Below are positions 17,953 to 28,804 of a stretch of DNA of 64,000 nucleotides, in pieces. Where the stretch lies: NCBI RefSeq assembly GCF_947331445.1, contig NZ_CAMZOG010000009.1, positions 1 through 64,000 on the forward strand, in the 5' to 3' direction. The notes under the pieces are model-generated. The model was not told where the DNA came from. It saw nothing but the letters and a program-made list of their open reading frames with translations, and made no database searches. Made by a program: the position numbers and the translations under genes. Position 1 is the first letter of the stretch. The number at the start of each line of letters is the position of its first letter. This DNA comes from Parendozoicomonas sp. Alg238-R29. Its GTDB lineage: Bacteria; Pseudomonadota; Gammaproteobacteria; Pseudomonadales; Endozoicomonadaceae.

Positions 17953-18821
17953 GTTCTAAAGTAATGTCTGCTGTTATTGTACTGGGTCTGGTTTTCCTGG
18001 TTCTGGTTAACAGCCTGTATATGGTGACTGAGCGCGAACGTGGTGTTCAACTGCGCTTTGGTCAGATTACTCATGCTGACATTAAGCCCGGACTGCATAT
18101 CAAAGTTCCTTTCATTGATAATGTGAAGATCTTTGATGGCCGTTTACAATCTCTGGATGTTCCTCAGGCGCGTTTCCTGACCCTGGAACAGAAAGCTGTA
18201 GTTGTTGATGCTTACATTAAGTGGCAGATTCAGGACGTTGAGAAATTCTACAAAGCAACAAACGGTGAACTGTATCGTGTCAGCCAGTTGCTGACCCAGC
18301 GTGCAGATTCTCGTTTGCGTAACAGCTTTGGTGGTTTGACTCTCAATGAGGTGGTTTCCGGTCGCCGTGATCAGATGATGGAAGATATCACCTCCAACCT
18401 TAACTCCGTAGCGCTCAAGGAACTGGGTGTTTCTGTTAAGGATGCCCGTGTGAAGAAAATTGACCTTCCGGAAGACGTGAGTGACTCTGTATTCCAGCGG
18501 ATGGCATCTGAGCGTGAGAAAGAAGCTCAGGAATACCGTTCCAAGGGTAAGGAGATGGGTAAGGCTATCCGCGCGAACGCTGAGCGTGAGCGTCGGGTTA
18601 TTCTTGCTGAAGCTTATCGGAAATCAGAAATTCTGCGCGGTGAAGGTGATGCCGAATCAGCATCTATCTATGCCAGTGCTTACCAAAAGGATTCTGAGTT
18701 TTATTCCTTCTACCGCAGCCTTCAGGCCTACAGAAACTCCTTTAACAGTGCTTCTGACGTTATGTTGCTTGAACCAGACAGTGACTTCTTCAAATATTTG
18801 AAGGAACCTTCTGGTAAGTAA
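17949..18821 (+). CDS. hflC: HflC, SPFH-family modulator of FtsH protease
   Basis: HflC is the partner of HflK. It has an N-terminal membrane anchor (residues about 5-23), an SPFH domain beginning at ERERGVQLRFG, and an Ala/Glu/Arg-rich coiled coil around residues 190-240. 290 residues, normal length. It shares ATGA with the hflK stop, implying translational coupling. A strong terminator follows. Confidence 0.95.
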   Translation: MSSKVMSAVIVLGLVFLVLVNSLYMVTERERGVQLRFGQITHADIKPGLHIKVPFIDNVKIFDGRLQSLDVPQARFLTLEQKAVVVDAYIKWQIQDVEKFYKATNGELYRVSQLLTQRADSRLRNSFGGLTLNEVVSGRRDQMMEDITSNLNSVALKELGVSVKDARVKKIDLPEDVSDSVFQRMASEREKEAQEYRSKGKEMGKAIRANAERERRVILAEAYRKSEILRGEGDAESASIYASAYQKDSEFYSFYRSLQAYRNSFNSASDVMLLEPDSDFFKYLKEPSGK

Positions 18822-18865
18822 GAAATACACGCTGACTGCAAGCTGGTCGAGTGGTATGATTACGC

Positions 18866-18893
18866 AAACCGGGTCCGAGGGACCCGGTTTTTT
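18866..18893 (+). terminator. Rho-independent terminator of hflKC
   Basis: AAACCGGGTCC and its exact complement form an 11-bp stem with a 3-nt loop, running directly into a T-run. This is a strong terminator between hflC and the yjeT-like gene. Confidence 0.9.
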
Positions 18894-18951
18894 CGTGTAT
18901 AGCGTTTGAATGCTTTGCGTTTCCAAATGCGTATCAAGATAGAGAACGCCC

Positions 18952-19143
18952 ATGAGCTTCTGGCAGGAATTGGCAGTTGCATTCTGCCTGATGTTGGTAC
19001 TGGAAGGGATCATTCCTTTTCTTTACCCCCAGAGATGGAGACAGCTTGTTGCCCAGCTGGCTCGTGTGGATGATCGGAGTCTGAGAATAACTGGTCTGGC
19101 CAGTATGTTGATTGGAACTGTTCTGCTTTACCTTGTGCGCTGA
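18952..19143 (+). CDS. DUF2065 (YjeT-type) small membrane protein
   Basis: This 63-residue protein has two hydrophobic segments (about 6-24 and 45-62) separated by a basic cytoplasmic loop containing YPQRWR. Size, sequence style and position between hflC and hisZ/purA match the DUF2065 family (E. coli YjeT, Pseudomonas PA4940). Function unknown. It is separated from hflC by a terminator and from hisZ by 56 bp, so it may lead the hisZ transcript. Confidence 0.88.
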   Translation: MSFWQELAVAFCLMLVLEGIIPFLYPQRWRQLVAQLARVDDRSLRITGLASMLIGTVLLYLVR

Positions 19144-19199
19144 CTTGTTTGCTTAAGTTATAAAGGCTCCTAAGAGAGCTAAAACGAGAGACGGGGAAA

Positions 19200-20378
19200 A
19201 TGACGATAGCGGATCGCTGGCTGTTGCCGGATGGTATTGAAGAAGTGCTCCCACCCGAAGCCCGGAAGGTTGAGCATATACGCCGTGAAGTGCTGGATCT
19301 ATATGCCTCTTGGGGCTACGACCTGGTTATCCCTCCTCATATAGAATTTCTCGAATCCCTGACTGCCGGTTCTGGCAGTGACCTGGAACTGATGACCTTT
19401 AAGGTGACGGACCAACTTTCCGGTCGCACCCTTGGTCTGCGTGCCGACACAACACCTGCAGTTGCCCGAATGGACGCTCATACCTTACGCCAGGATGGTC
19501 CGGTTCGGCTCTGTTATGCAGGCAGTGTATTCCACACCCGCCCGGCAACCCTGACCGCTTCCCGTACCCCTATTCAACTGGGAGCTGAGCTTTATGGTCA
19601 TTTCGGGTTAGAAAGTGATCTGGAAGTTATCTCCCTGATGTTGGAAACACTGGCATTGTCTGGTATCTGCCAACCTTCTGTTGATCTTGGCCACGTTGGT
19701 ATCTTTAGACAGCTGGTGAAAATGGCCGGAATCAGTTCTGAAGGTGAAGCAAAGTTGTTTGATGCTTTGCAGCGCAAAGATATTGGCGAAATGCAGGCTT
19801 TGATCACTGGTATCACTGTCCCCGAAGCGGGCAGAATGCTGATGGCGCTGCCAGAACTGTGTGGTGATATTTCAGTTCTGGATATAGCACGAAAAGAGCT
19901 GGCGCAGGCACCAGCTGAAGTGCTTGAAGCCATTAATAGCCTGGCAGCACTTGCTGAACGTGTAAGTGCGCTTTATCCGGCTATTTCTCTGTACTTTGAT
20001 CTGGGTGAACTCCGAGGTTACAACTACCACACCGACGTCGTTTTTGCGGCGTATGTTCCTGGTGAAGGGCAGGCTGTTGCCAAAGGTGGTCGTTATGATG
20101 GCATCGGGGCAGCATTTGGGCGTTCCCGTCCTGCAACGGGCTTCAGTGCAGATCTTAAGGTTTTATTGCGTCTCGGTTCTTATGAAGAGCCGGAACGAAC
20201 AGGGGCCATTCTGGCACCTCTGGATGTTGATCCGGAAATTGTTCGTCAACTGCGTGCTCAAGGTGAGCGTGTAATCAATCAGCTTTCTGACAATACCGAT
20301 GGTGAAAGCCGGAAGTACAGACGAATTTTGAAACATGTGGATGGAAACTGGCAGGTTATTTCAGCAGATTCAATCTGA
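19200..20378 (+). CDS. hisZ: ATP phosphoribosyltransferase regulatory subunit
   Basis: HisZ is a catalytically inactive histidyl-tRNA synthetase paralogue that activates the short form of HisG in the first step of histidine synthesis. The class II core is recognisable (LPDGIEEVLPPEA start, TFKVTDQLSGRTLGLRADTTPAVAR motif 2 region, GGRYDGIGAAFGR motif 3 region), while the anticodon-binding domain is missing. 392 residues. GGGG precedes the ATG. Location between yjeT and purA is shared with Pseudomonas. Its presence predicts a short-form hisG elsewhere. Confidence 0.95.
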   Translation: MTIADRWLLPDGIEEVLPPEARKVEHIRREVLDLYASWGYDLVIPPHIEFLESLTAGSGSDLELMTFKVTDQLSGRTLGLRADTTPAVARMDAHTLRQDGPVRLCYAGSVFHTRPATLTASRTPIQLGAELYGHFGLESDLEVISLMLETLALSGICQPSVDLGHVGIFRQLVKMAGISSEGEAKLFDALQRKDIGEMQALITGITVPEAGRMLMALPELCGDISVLDIARKELAQAPAEVLEAINSLAALAERVSALYPAISLYFDLGELRGYNYHTDVVFAAYVPGEGQAVAKGGRYDGIGAAFGRSRPATGFSADLKVLLRLGSYEEPERTGAILAPLDVDPEIVRQLRAQGERVINQLSDNTDGESRKYRRILKHVDGNWQVISADSI

Positions 20379-20423
20379 TGGAATGAATTTATCAGCGCCA
20401 TAATTGGCTAAAACGGATGCTGT

Positions 20424-21769
<1,346 letters not shown>

Positions 21770-21783
21770 ATCCAGCGCTGTGT

Positions 21784-21813
21784 AAAAAAGGCTTCTGCTT
21801 AGGAGCCTTTTTT
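21784..21813. terminator. Bidirectional terminator between purA and LysE-type gene
   Basis: AAAAAAGGCT and AGCCTTTTTT form a 10-bp stem around a 10-nt loop. The A- and T-tracts make it functional in both directions, fitting the convergent genes on either side. Confidence 0.85.
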
Positions 21814-21839
21814 ATCTGACTGCTTTAGTTGGCAGACCG

Positions 21840-22466
21840 TTACTTCTGAATAGCCAGGCCAGCCCCAAGACCAACTAATAGCGTTCCGGTAATCCCATTA
21901 AAAGCCTGATTCACAGATGGCTTTGCCAGCCACTCTTTAGCCCTGTTAATCATCAAAGAAATCATAGTCTGCCAAATCATGGCAATGACAAAATGAAGCC
22001 CGGCCAAAGTGAGAGACTGTATTAATGCAGAACCCTCAGGATTTATAAACTGAGGCAGAAATGCCATATAAAAAATGACAGTTTTTGGGTTTAAGATGTT
22101 AGAGAGAAAACCTTCTCGAAACGATTGTGAGGCTGAAAAAGAGTGCCCTTTTACCTGACCGGTTACTAAACTGGCTTTACCCCGCCATGCTTGCTTCAGG
22201 CTTCCAAATCCCAGCCAGATAAGATAACCGGCGCCAGCCAGCTTCAAAAAACTGAATGCAACGGCAGACTGAAGAAGAATAACGGAAATACCTGCAGCAG
22301 AAACCAATGCGTGAATAAACAGGCCAGAGCAGATGCCCAGGCTAGTGACCGTGCCATCTGCAAGCCCACCGCGGCTGGTATTACGCATAACAATCAGGGT
22401 ATCGGCACCCGGAGCCATAGTGAGTAAAACCAGTGCAATAAGAGCGGGCCAGAGATCGTAAAACAT
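21840..22466 (-). CDS. LysE/RhtB-family amino-acid exporter
   Basis: This 208-residue protein has about six hydrophobic segments and the family signature near the N-terminus (LTMAPGADTLIVMRNTSRGG, with PG-D-TL) and the mid-protein FLSNILNPKTVIFYMAFLPQF block. RhtB-type carriers export amino acids or related small molecules; the substrate cannot be read from sequence. It is inserted between purA and rnr, where E. coli has nsrR and Pseudomonas nothing comparable, and is divergent from rnr. Confidence 0.9.
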   Translation of the reverse strand: MFYDLWPALIALVLLTMAPGADTLIVMRNTSRGGLADGTVTSLGICSGLFIHALVSAAGISVILLQSAVAFSFLKLAGAGYLIWLGFGSLKQAWRGKASLVTGQVKGHSFSASQSFREGFLSNILNPKTVIFYMAFLPQFINPEGSALIQSLTLAGLHFVIAMIWQTMISLMINRAKEWLAKPSVNQAFNGITGTLLVGLGAGLAIQK

Positions 22467-22925
22467 ACATCACCTTATAAGTATTCTGTTCGGCAGAGTA
22501 ACAGGAAAATGCTAGTGGGCTACAAATCGGTTTATATAAAAAGCGGTAGATAAGCCGAAGAACTGCAAACCGACCTTTGATATCGACTATGCCATCTGCC
22601 GTAGCATAAGGTTTCAGTTGTTATCCACCAAGACAAACACAGGAAAACCAGTGACAGTCTCCATGAATATACTAACCATCAGGCATTGGGTTTAGCCCAA
22701 CAAAGCCAAGGTGGTCTGCAGTATTCGTCTGGCTATAAAAACAGGCGATAATTTCCTGTGTAACTAATCGCCTACTTAATTTGTTAGTCGTTCTAGCATT
22801 TCTGATACAAAGTGTTAGTCAATTCGTTCTTCGTATACGACTAAAAGGTGTCTAATAGCCTTTACATCGCCTGAAAGCCCTGTGGGGCGTATACTTGGTT
22901 GCAGAATGATCTTTTAGGGAAAAAC
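22467..22925. other. Divergent intergenic region before rnr
   Basis: About 460 bp with no gene or tRNA that I can detect. It must carry promoters for the LysE-type gene and rnr. It contains a GGCGAT...ATCGCC inverted pair (22744-22772) and a direct repeat TGTTAGTC (22782 and 22813, 31 nt apart), possible regulator sites of unknown meaning. Confidence 0.5.
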
Positions 22926-25751
22926 ATGTCCACATCCTGGCGGTCCGATGACCCCAATGCCGGTGACGAAGCCAGCAAATATGAGAATCCAGTTCCAAGC
23001 CGCATTGTTATCCAGCAGCATCTTGAAAGCCGCGGTGCTCCGGCACGCTACGAGGTTTTGTTAGAAGAATTCGGCATTTTTGATGACAATGAGCAGGAAG
23101 GATTACGACGCCGGTTGATCGCTATGGTGCGGGATGGGCAGCTGATTCAGACCCGAAAAGGAGACTTTGGTCTTATTAATAAAATGGATCTTATCGTTGG
23201 TAAGGTTCAAGGACACAGAGATGGTTTTGGTTTTGTTATCCCTGCAGAAGGCGGTGACGACCTGTTTCTGACCGCTCGTCAGATGAAAGAACTATTTGAT
23301 GGTGACAGGGTTGTTGTCCGGGAAACGGATGTTGACACCCGTGGCCGTCGCTACTGCGCGATTATTGATATTCTTGAGCGCAGCGTTACACAAGTCGTAG
23401 GCCCTTACCGTGAAGAAGATGGTCTTGGTTTTGTAACACCAGAAGGGCGTCGCATGACCAATGATGTGGTTATCGAGCCTGGTGCTTTGATGCCAACACT
23501 TGGCCAGATGGTATTGGTGGATATCAAGGAATACCCCACCAAGCGGCATATGGCGATAGGTGTTATTCGTGAAGTGCTTGGAGACCGAATGGCTCCAGGT
23601 ATGGAAATTGATATCGCACTGCGCAGTCATGAAATCCCTCATGAGTGGCCGCGTGATGTGAATCGTGCAGTAAAATACTTCAAGCCGGAAGTGGCTGAAG
23701 ACGATAAAGCTCACCGCATAGATATGCGGAAAGTACCATTCGTAACTATCGACGGTGAAGATGCCCGGGATTTTGATGATGCCGTTTTTGCCGAGAAGAA
23801 AAAGTCAGGTGGCTGGCGTTTGTATGTTGCCATTGCAGACGTTTCTCATTACGTAAGACCTGGCTCTGCACTGGATAAAGAAGCACACAATCGTGGCAAC
23901 TCAGTGTACTTCCCTGGCAATGTTATCCCCATGTTACCGGAAGTTCTTTCCAATGGTTTGTGTTCCCTGAATCCTCATGTTGATCGTTTGGCGATGATCT
24001 GCGAAATGACCGTCAGTGCTAAAGGTGCACTGAGTGGTTATACCTTCTATGAAGGTGTGATTCAGTCCCACGCCCGCCTGACCTACACCAAGGTTGGTGC
24101 AATGCTGGAGCGCCCAGAGGAAAAAGATGGGAAAGCACTGCGCAAGCAGTATGCTGATGTCGTTCCTCATGTGGATGAGTTGTATAACCTTTATCACGCC
24201 CTACGTACAGTGCGCTCTGATCGTGGTGCTATTGATTTTGAAACCACTGAAACGCGCATTATCTTTGGTGACAATCGCAAGATTGATAAAATCGTTCCGA
24301 CTGTTCGTAACGATGCTCACAAGCTGATTGAAGAATGCATGCTGTGCGCGAATGTCGCTACGGCCAGGTTCCTTGAAAAGCACAAGCTGCCAGCCTTGTA
24401 CCGGGTTCACGAAGGTCCAACCGATAAGAAGCTGGAAACCCTTCATAAATTTATGGGCGAGCTAGGCCTGAGCCTGCCTGGTCGTAACAAGCCTGATCCG
24501 AAAGATTATCAGCGGTTGCTGAGCTCCATTCAGGAGCGCCCGGATGCTCATGTTATCCAGATAATGATGCTGCGTTCGTTGAGTCAGGCAGTGTACACAC
24601 CAGAGAATGAAGGCCACTTTGGTCTGGCCTACTCAGCTTATGCCCACTTCACCTCGCCGATTCGTCGTTATCCGGATTTGCTGGTGCACCGTGCTATTCG
24701 CTATGTCATTCGTTCAGATATGGCCTCCCGGCATGTTCATCGAGTCACAGAGAATGGTTCGATGGAGCAGTTGACCACTAAAGTACTCCGTTATGTGACA
24801 GGTACACGCAACTCGGCCAAAACTGTTACCAGCATTGAAGGCGCTCCTCCGATGGAGAAGGCTTCTTATCCGTACGACAACCAGAAGATGGCCGCTCTTG
24901 GTGAGCACTGTTCTCTGACTGAGCGGCGTGCAGACGACGCAACCCGTGATGTGACTGACTGGCTCAAGTGCGAGTACATGCAGAATCATCTGGGAGAAAC
25001 ATTTGAAGGTGTTATTGCAACAGTGACAGGCTTTGGTCTGTTTGTTGAACTGACAGATATCTTCGTGACAGGTCTGATTCACATTAGCAATCTGCCTGGG
25101 GATTATTACCATTACGAGTCGTCTCATCAACGGTTGATGGGTGAGAAAACTGGCCGTCGTTTCCAGATGGGCGATCCGGTGACTGTGCAGGTCGCTCGTG
25201 TTGACCTGGAAGAGAAGACTATCGACTTTTCGCTGGATGGTGCTCCGGTTGCCACACGAAGTGGTCGACGTAGTTCTCATAACGAAAGTCGTCGCCGGGA
25301 AGAAAGTCGTGGTGATCGCGGTCGTGATCGGGATAGCCGCCCCAGCGGGCGCGGCAAACCCCATCGTGGTCGTGACAGTGAGCGTGATAATGCCAAGGCT
25401 CGTCGGGCAACGGGACGTAAACCAAAGCCTAACACGCCAAAAGGAGCCGATGCGGGAGTAAAAGTCAGTGATGCTGATGTCGCAGACTACCGCCGAAAGC
25501 TGCTCGAGGAGCGGGGGGATAAGGACGGTAGCAATCTCTCTGCGGCGAAAAAACGTAAAAGTCGCTCTAAATCCCGTAAAGACAAAGGCAAACCAAAAGG
25601 TCCACTCGGTGGTGGCAAGACTGGTGAAGCTAAAGGTTCCTCAGGGAAGGCTGCATCAACCAAAAAGAAACCGGCAAAGAAAAGTGCTGGTGACAAACCT
25701 GCTACAGCAAAACCTAAGCGTGCACCGCGTAAGCGCCCCGCTAAAAAGTAA
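22926..25751 (+). CDS. rnr: Ribonuclease R
   Basis: RNase R is a processive 3'-5' exoribonuclease that degrades structured RNA. The order is: N-terminal winged helix and cold-shock OB folds, RNB catalytic domain with the Asp cluster DGEDARDFDDAVF, S1 domain (GETFEGVIATVTGFGLFVEL), then a Lys/Arg/Ser-rich tail of about 170 residues from about position 772. That tail makes the protein 941 residues, against 813 in E. coli. Start chosen at MSTSWRSDD (AGGGA upstream) rather than nine codons earlier. rlmB follows after 160 bp, the conserved rnr-rlmB pair. Confidence 0.96.
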   Translation: MSTSWRSDDPNAGDEASKYENPVPSRIVIQQHLESRGAPARYEVLLEEFGIFDDNEQEGLRRRLIAMVRDGQLIQTRKGDFGLINKMDLIVGKVQGHRDGFGFVIPAEGGDDLFLTARQMKELFDGDRVVVRETDVDTRGRRYCAIIDILERSVTQVVGPYREEDGLGFVTPEGRRMTNDVVIEPGALMPTLGQMVLVDIKEYPTKRHMAIGVIREVLGDRMAPGMEIDIALRSHEIPHEWPRDVNRAVKYFKPEVAEDDKAHRIDMRKVPFVTIDGEDARDFDDAVFAEKKKSGGWRLYVAIADVSHYVRPGSALDKEAHNRGNSVYFPGNVIPMLPEVLSNGLCSLNPHVDRLAMICEMTVSAKGALSGYTFYEGVIQSHARLTYTKVGAMLERPEEKDGKALRKQYADVVPHVDELYNLYHALRTVRSDRGAIDFETTETRIIFGDNRKIDKIVPTVRNDAHKLIEECMLCANVATARFLEKHKLPALYRVHEGPTDKKLETLHKFMGELGLSLPGRNKPDPKDYQRLLSSIQERPDAHVIQIMMLRSLSQAVYTPENEGHFGLAYSAYAHFTSPIRRYPDLLVHRAIRYVIRSDMASRHVHRVTENGSMEQLTTKVLRYVTGTRNSAKTVTSIEGAPPMEKASYPYDNQKMAALGEHCSLTERRADDATRDVTDWLKCEYMQNHLGETFEGVIATVTGFGLFVELTDIFVTGLIHISNLPGDYYHYESSHQRLMGEKTGRRFQMGDPVTVQVARVDLEEKTIDFSLDGAPVATRSGRRSSHNESRRREESRGDRGRDRDSRPSGRGKPHRGRDSERDNAKARRATGRKPKPNTPKGADAGVKVSDADVADYRRKLLEERGDKDGSNLSAAKKRKSRSKSRKDKGKPKGPLGGGKTGEAKGSSGKAASTKKKPAKKSAGDKPATAKPKRAPRKRPAKK

Positions 25752-25911
25752 CAGCCCGTGCTGGGACTGTTTGTATCTGCTGCGTCTATACGTTAGCTAT
25801 ACAGGCAGTTCCTGAGTGTGAATTTAATCCCCTTTATGTTTCGAAATAAGCTGGTAGAGAATGTTGTTTTGTTTCCATACAAATATTGCAGCGTTCTGCT
25901 GGAGAGAGTGA

Positions 25912-26655
25912 ATGACTGACAACGATATTTCCTTTGGTGTACATGCCGTACAGGCACTTCTGGAAAGTCACCCGGACCAGATTTCTGAAATCTGGTTTCA
26001 GAAAGGTCTGCACGGAGCACGGCTACAAAAACTGATTGATGGTGCGACAGAGCAGGGTGTGCGCATTAAGTTTGTTGATCGTGAGCGGATTAATCGCAAG
26101 GCAGATGGCGTGCATCAAGGTGTTGTTGCTTTGATTCAGGCCGCCAAAATTCACCGGGAAAATGATCTGTTTACCTTGCTGGATGGTTTGGATAAGCCTC
26201 CGTTCCTGCTTATTCTGGACAGCATCACTGATCCTCACAACCTCGGTGCGTGCATGCGCTCTGCAGACGCAGCGGGTGTACAGGCTGTGATTGTTGCCAA
26301 GGATAAATCAGCACCACTGAACTCCACAGCTCGTAAGGTTGCCTGTGGTGCTGCAGAGAATGTTCCATTGATCACAGTTACCAACCTTGCCCGTACCATG
26401 CGAGAGTTGCAGGAGCGTGGCATCTGGTTAATTGGTGCGGCCGGTGAAGCCAGCAGCAATATTTACAGCACAGACCTGAATGGCCCTATGGCGATTGTTA
26501 TGGGAGCGGAAGGGAAAGGTCTGCGTCGTTTAACCCGTGAACACTGCGATGCTCTTGTTCATATTCCAATGGTGGGTACGGTGAGCAGCCTGAATGTTTC
26601 TGTAGCAACAGGCATTTGCTTGTTTGAAGCTGTGCGCCAGAGAACTCAGCACTAA
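25912..26655 (+). CDS. rlmB: 23S rRNA (guanosine-2'-O-)-methyltransferase RlmB
   Basis: RlmB methylates the 2'-O of G2251 in the 23S rRNA P loop. It has an N-terminal L30e-like substrate domain (about 1-75) and a C-terminal SPOUT domain with the trefoil-knot motifs DPHNLGACMRSADAAG, MGAEGKGLR and IPMVGTVSSLNVSVATG. 247 residues, normal. ATG preceded by GGAGAG. It marks the right end of the conserved block and is followed by a terminator. Confidence 0.97.
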   Translation: MTDNDISFGVHAVQALLESHPDQISEIWFQKGLHGARLQKLIDGATEQGVRIKFVDRERINRKADGVHQGVVALIQAAKIHRENDLFTLLDGLDKPPFLLILDSITDPHNLGACMRSADAAGVQAVIVAKDKSAPLNSTARKVACGAAENVPLITVTNLARTMRELQERGIWLIGAAGEASSNIYSTDLNGPMAIVMGAEGKGLRRLTREHCDALVHIPMVGTVSSLNVSVATGICLFEAVRQRTQH

Positions 26656-26679
26656 AGCTCAGAGCCTGAAGCAAAGAAG

Positions 26680-26700
26680 CCACTCAATTTGAGTGGTTTC
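26680..26700. terminator. Hairpin terminator after rlmB
   Basis: CCACTC and GAGTGG (extendable by A/T pairs) surround a 5-nt loop and are followed by TTTCTTT. It lies between rlmB and the convergent unknown gene. Confidence 0.7.
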
Positions 26701-26701
26701 T

Positions 26702-27379
26702 TTAATCGACTTTGCGAAAGAGTTTGTACTCCCAGCCTGGTTTAACTGCACCTCCGGGCTCATTACTTCCACGACCAGCAGCAACTACCCAACTATCGCC
26801 CCAGTGTTGCTTGGCTGTCGCTGTATCAATCCCAAGATGCTTCTGTGCATATTGCGCAATTGTGTTCTCGTAATCGCTTATGGCATCGGTGAGATAAGCA
26901 TCTGGATCTGTTGTATCTCCAGGTGCAGGAAAACGCTCATTTGCATAAAGAAGACAAAAGTTAACTCTTTTGTAGAGGTGAGTGATCCCTTGATTGTCAG
27001 CGGTTGACTTCAGCGCTTTGAAGAGTTGTAAGTCTGCTTTGGAAAACCGAGATCGTGCATTCAGGCAAAGTGTAATTTGAGACCCACGCTTCAAACTGTG
27101 TGTGAGGGCGGGAATAACTTGAGAGTCTTCCTGATCAAGGTCGTTGCCACCAATTTCATCAACTGAGATTGTATGTCCACCACTAAAAATAATACGGGAG
27201 TGGTGAACGTTTTTAGCACCATCAATACTTTTTAAGGTTTCTACTTCTTTGGAACCAGGCAAGTTAGATAGAGCCCTTTGAACGCTGGATGTTTCGTCAT
27301 CTATTCCACCGGCAATCACTAACCCTTCGAGAGGAAGTTCCCGTGGTTCTCCATGATGATCATTAATAAAGGTCATCAT
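26702..27379 (-). CDS. Hypothetical protein (225 aa), first gene of the accessory island
   Basis: I do not recognise this soluble protein. It contains IVIAGGIDDETSS near the N-terminus and a central segment (IIFSGGHTISVDEIGG) followed by the LCLNARSRFSKADLQLF block; the C-terminus ends basic (WEYKLFRKVD). It has no signal peptide or membrane span. It lies immediately right of the conserved rlmB gene, on the opposite strand, in the same direction as the next two genes but 140 bp from the PcfJ-like gene. It could be a strain-specific or effector-type protein; that is guesswork from location. Confidence 0.6.
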   Translation of the reverse strand: MMTFINDHHGEPRELPLEGLVIAGGIDDETSSVQRALSNLPGSKEVETLKSIDGAKNVHHSRIIFSGGHTISVDEIGGNDLDQEDSQVIPALTHSLKRGSQITLCLNARSRFSKADLQLFKALKSTADNQGITHLYKRVNFCLLYANERFPAPGDTTDPDAYLTDAISDYENTIAQYAQKHLGIDTATAKQHWGDSWVVAAGRGSNEPGGAVKPGWEYKLFRKVD

Positions 27380-27519
27380 GGTGTTTGAAAAACCCTGGAT
27401 CTTTGCAAGGTTGGCTGTACTCGAGTACCCCCAGCCCCCGGTGCTACTCCTTTGCTTTCCATTCTGCCGTCCTGAATGAATGACTGTTTTCAGGTTAGCA
27501 GAATGGGAAATCCCTCATA

Positions 27520-28725
27520 TCAAGCGGATAAAACCTGTGTGAACCAGCTATTGACGATCTTTCTGGTTTCTTCGGCGGGAGGTCGATTACAGACCCCTGC
27601 AATTTGCCCAATGCTTATCGCAGAACCATCCCGGATTTTAATACTTATTGTCATGCGCTCTGGCTCCAGCATTTTATAAATGTAAGATTTTCCTTCCTGC
27701 ACGTCTGAAACATAACTGCCCACGCAATGGTGCATTTCTTTTCCTTCTTTCTCCAGATCCTCTGGTGTTGTTATTGGCCTGATGTATTCTGTACCGGCAT
27801 GTGGAGGTTCTGGAAAGAGAATAGGCTCACCGCTTTCATCTAAAAGCCAGGATCGCCTTGCTGTGTTACCTCCTAAATTGAGTTCTTCGACTCTTTGGTC
27901 GTGCATGCGCCTTAAAGCTTGCTCGGTTGTACAGGCCATCAGGGCTGGGTTATTCCTCATTCCCATGCGGTGACAATCGGCCAGAAGGTTCACTAGTGCA
28001 CGTCTGCGCCAGGGGCAGTCGATGGCTGCAATTGTGTGAAACAGGGTTGTGTTGCGAAGCTCCGGTGTTCGGTAAAGTAGATTTAAAAGAAGCTCGGAAA
28101 TATTGGGATAATGTCGCAGGCTCGCCAGTGCGTCCTGATTTTTCCATAAAGTGGTAATTTTGTGTGTAAGGGTTGCATCAATACGTTCCGATTGAACCTT
28201 GCGCAGCATCCGCACAGCAGATTTTGTTCCCACTAAACCCATACGCTCAAGCATGGCAGGCTGTTTTAACTGCAAGCCTTTACGTATCTGTTGCTCATCA
28301 AGTTTATTCTTTACACAAAACTCCAGCCACAGCAAAAACAGCATTGAATTTCCAACTAACAGATCACTGGCTTCTTTCCACTGACTGGATAGGCGCAGCA
28401 TAAGAAAACGGTGCTTACAGTAAGGGGTAATAAGCTTGAGAAATTCAGGTGGAATGGTTTTCTGCCAGGAACCAATATCCGGGTCATCCGTTGGAGCAAG
28501 AAGTTCAACACCTGGCTCTACATGTAATTCCGAGGATTCATGCTCGAGATTAATAATGCTGAACCAGTCCAGCTGACCTTGCCAATGAGGGATTTTGAGT
28601 ATGCAAGGGTAGCCAAAACTTTCGCTCCAGTTGATGATCAGGGACTTGGAAACATTACACCATTGAACCATCTTGGTTGGATCAGACACACACTCTGCTG
28701 GAGCACCTTCTGAAAAAGGCTGCAT
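27520..28725 (-). CDS. PcfJ-domain protein
   Basis: The C-terminal part has the PcfJ-like signature: EGKEMHHCVGSYV with C348 when counted from the upstream ATG, then YIYKM...RMTISIKI and IGQIAGVCNRPP, ending in a short helix. PcfJ was first described on enterococcal conjugative plasmids; its biochemical role is not established. The first 280 residues are unassigned. Two ATGs are possible; I chose the inner one (MQPFSEG) because it has GGAG 10 nt upstream, whereas the outer ATG at 28767 has no ribosome-binding site. About 401 residues. Confidence 0.7.
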   Translation of the reverse strand: MQPFSEGAPAECVSDPTKMVQWCNVSKSLIINWSESFGYPCILKIPHWQGQLDWFSIINLEHESSELHVEPGVELLAPTDDPDIGSWQKTIPPEFLKLITPYCKHRFLMLRLSSQWKEASDLLVGNSMLFLLWLEFCVKNKLDEQQIRKGLQLKQPAMLERMGLVGTKSAVRMLRKVQSERIDATLTHKITTLWKNQDALASLRHYPNISELLLNLLYRTPELRNTTLFHTIAAIDCPWRRRALVNLLADCHRMGMRNNPALMACTTEQALRRMHDQRVEELNLGGNTARRSWLLDESGEPILFPEPPHAGTEYIRPITTPEDLEKEGKEMHHCVGSYVSDVQEGKSYIYKMLEPERMTISIKIRDGSAISIGQIAGVCNRPPAEETRKIVNSWFTQVLSA

Positions 28726-28804
28726 AACAAAGAAACTCCATTCCTGTTTTTTACAAGATGCACGCATGGAGTCGTTTATTCAAGGGCGCCAAACTGGTTG
28801 TTAG

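Noticed and set aside
18943-18951. GAGAACGCCC near yjeT as a third copy of the IS-end-like 16-mer
   Set aside because: Only 10 bases match and there is no mobile DNA nearby; chance match.
22467-22925. Possible tRNA upstream of rnr (as in Pseudomonas)
   Set aside because: No cloverleaf, T-loop GGTTCRANNCC or CCA end found on either strand by eye.
24714-25364. 216-codon minus-strand frame inside rnr
   Set aside because: Antisense shadow of the RNB/S1 region.
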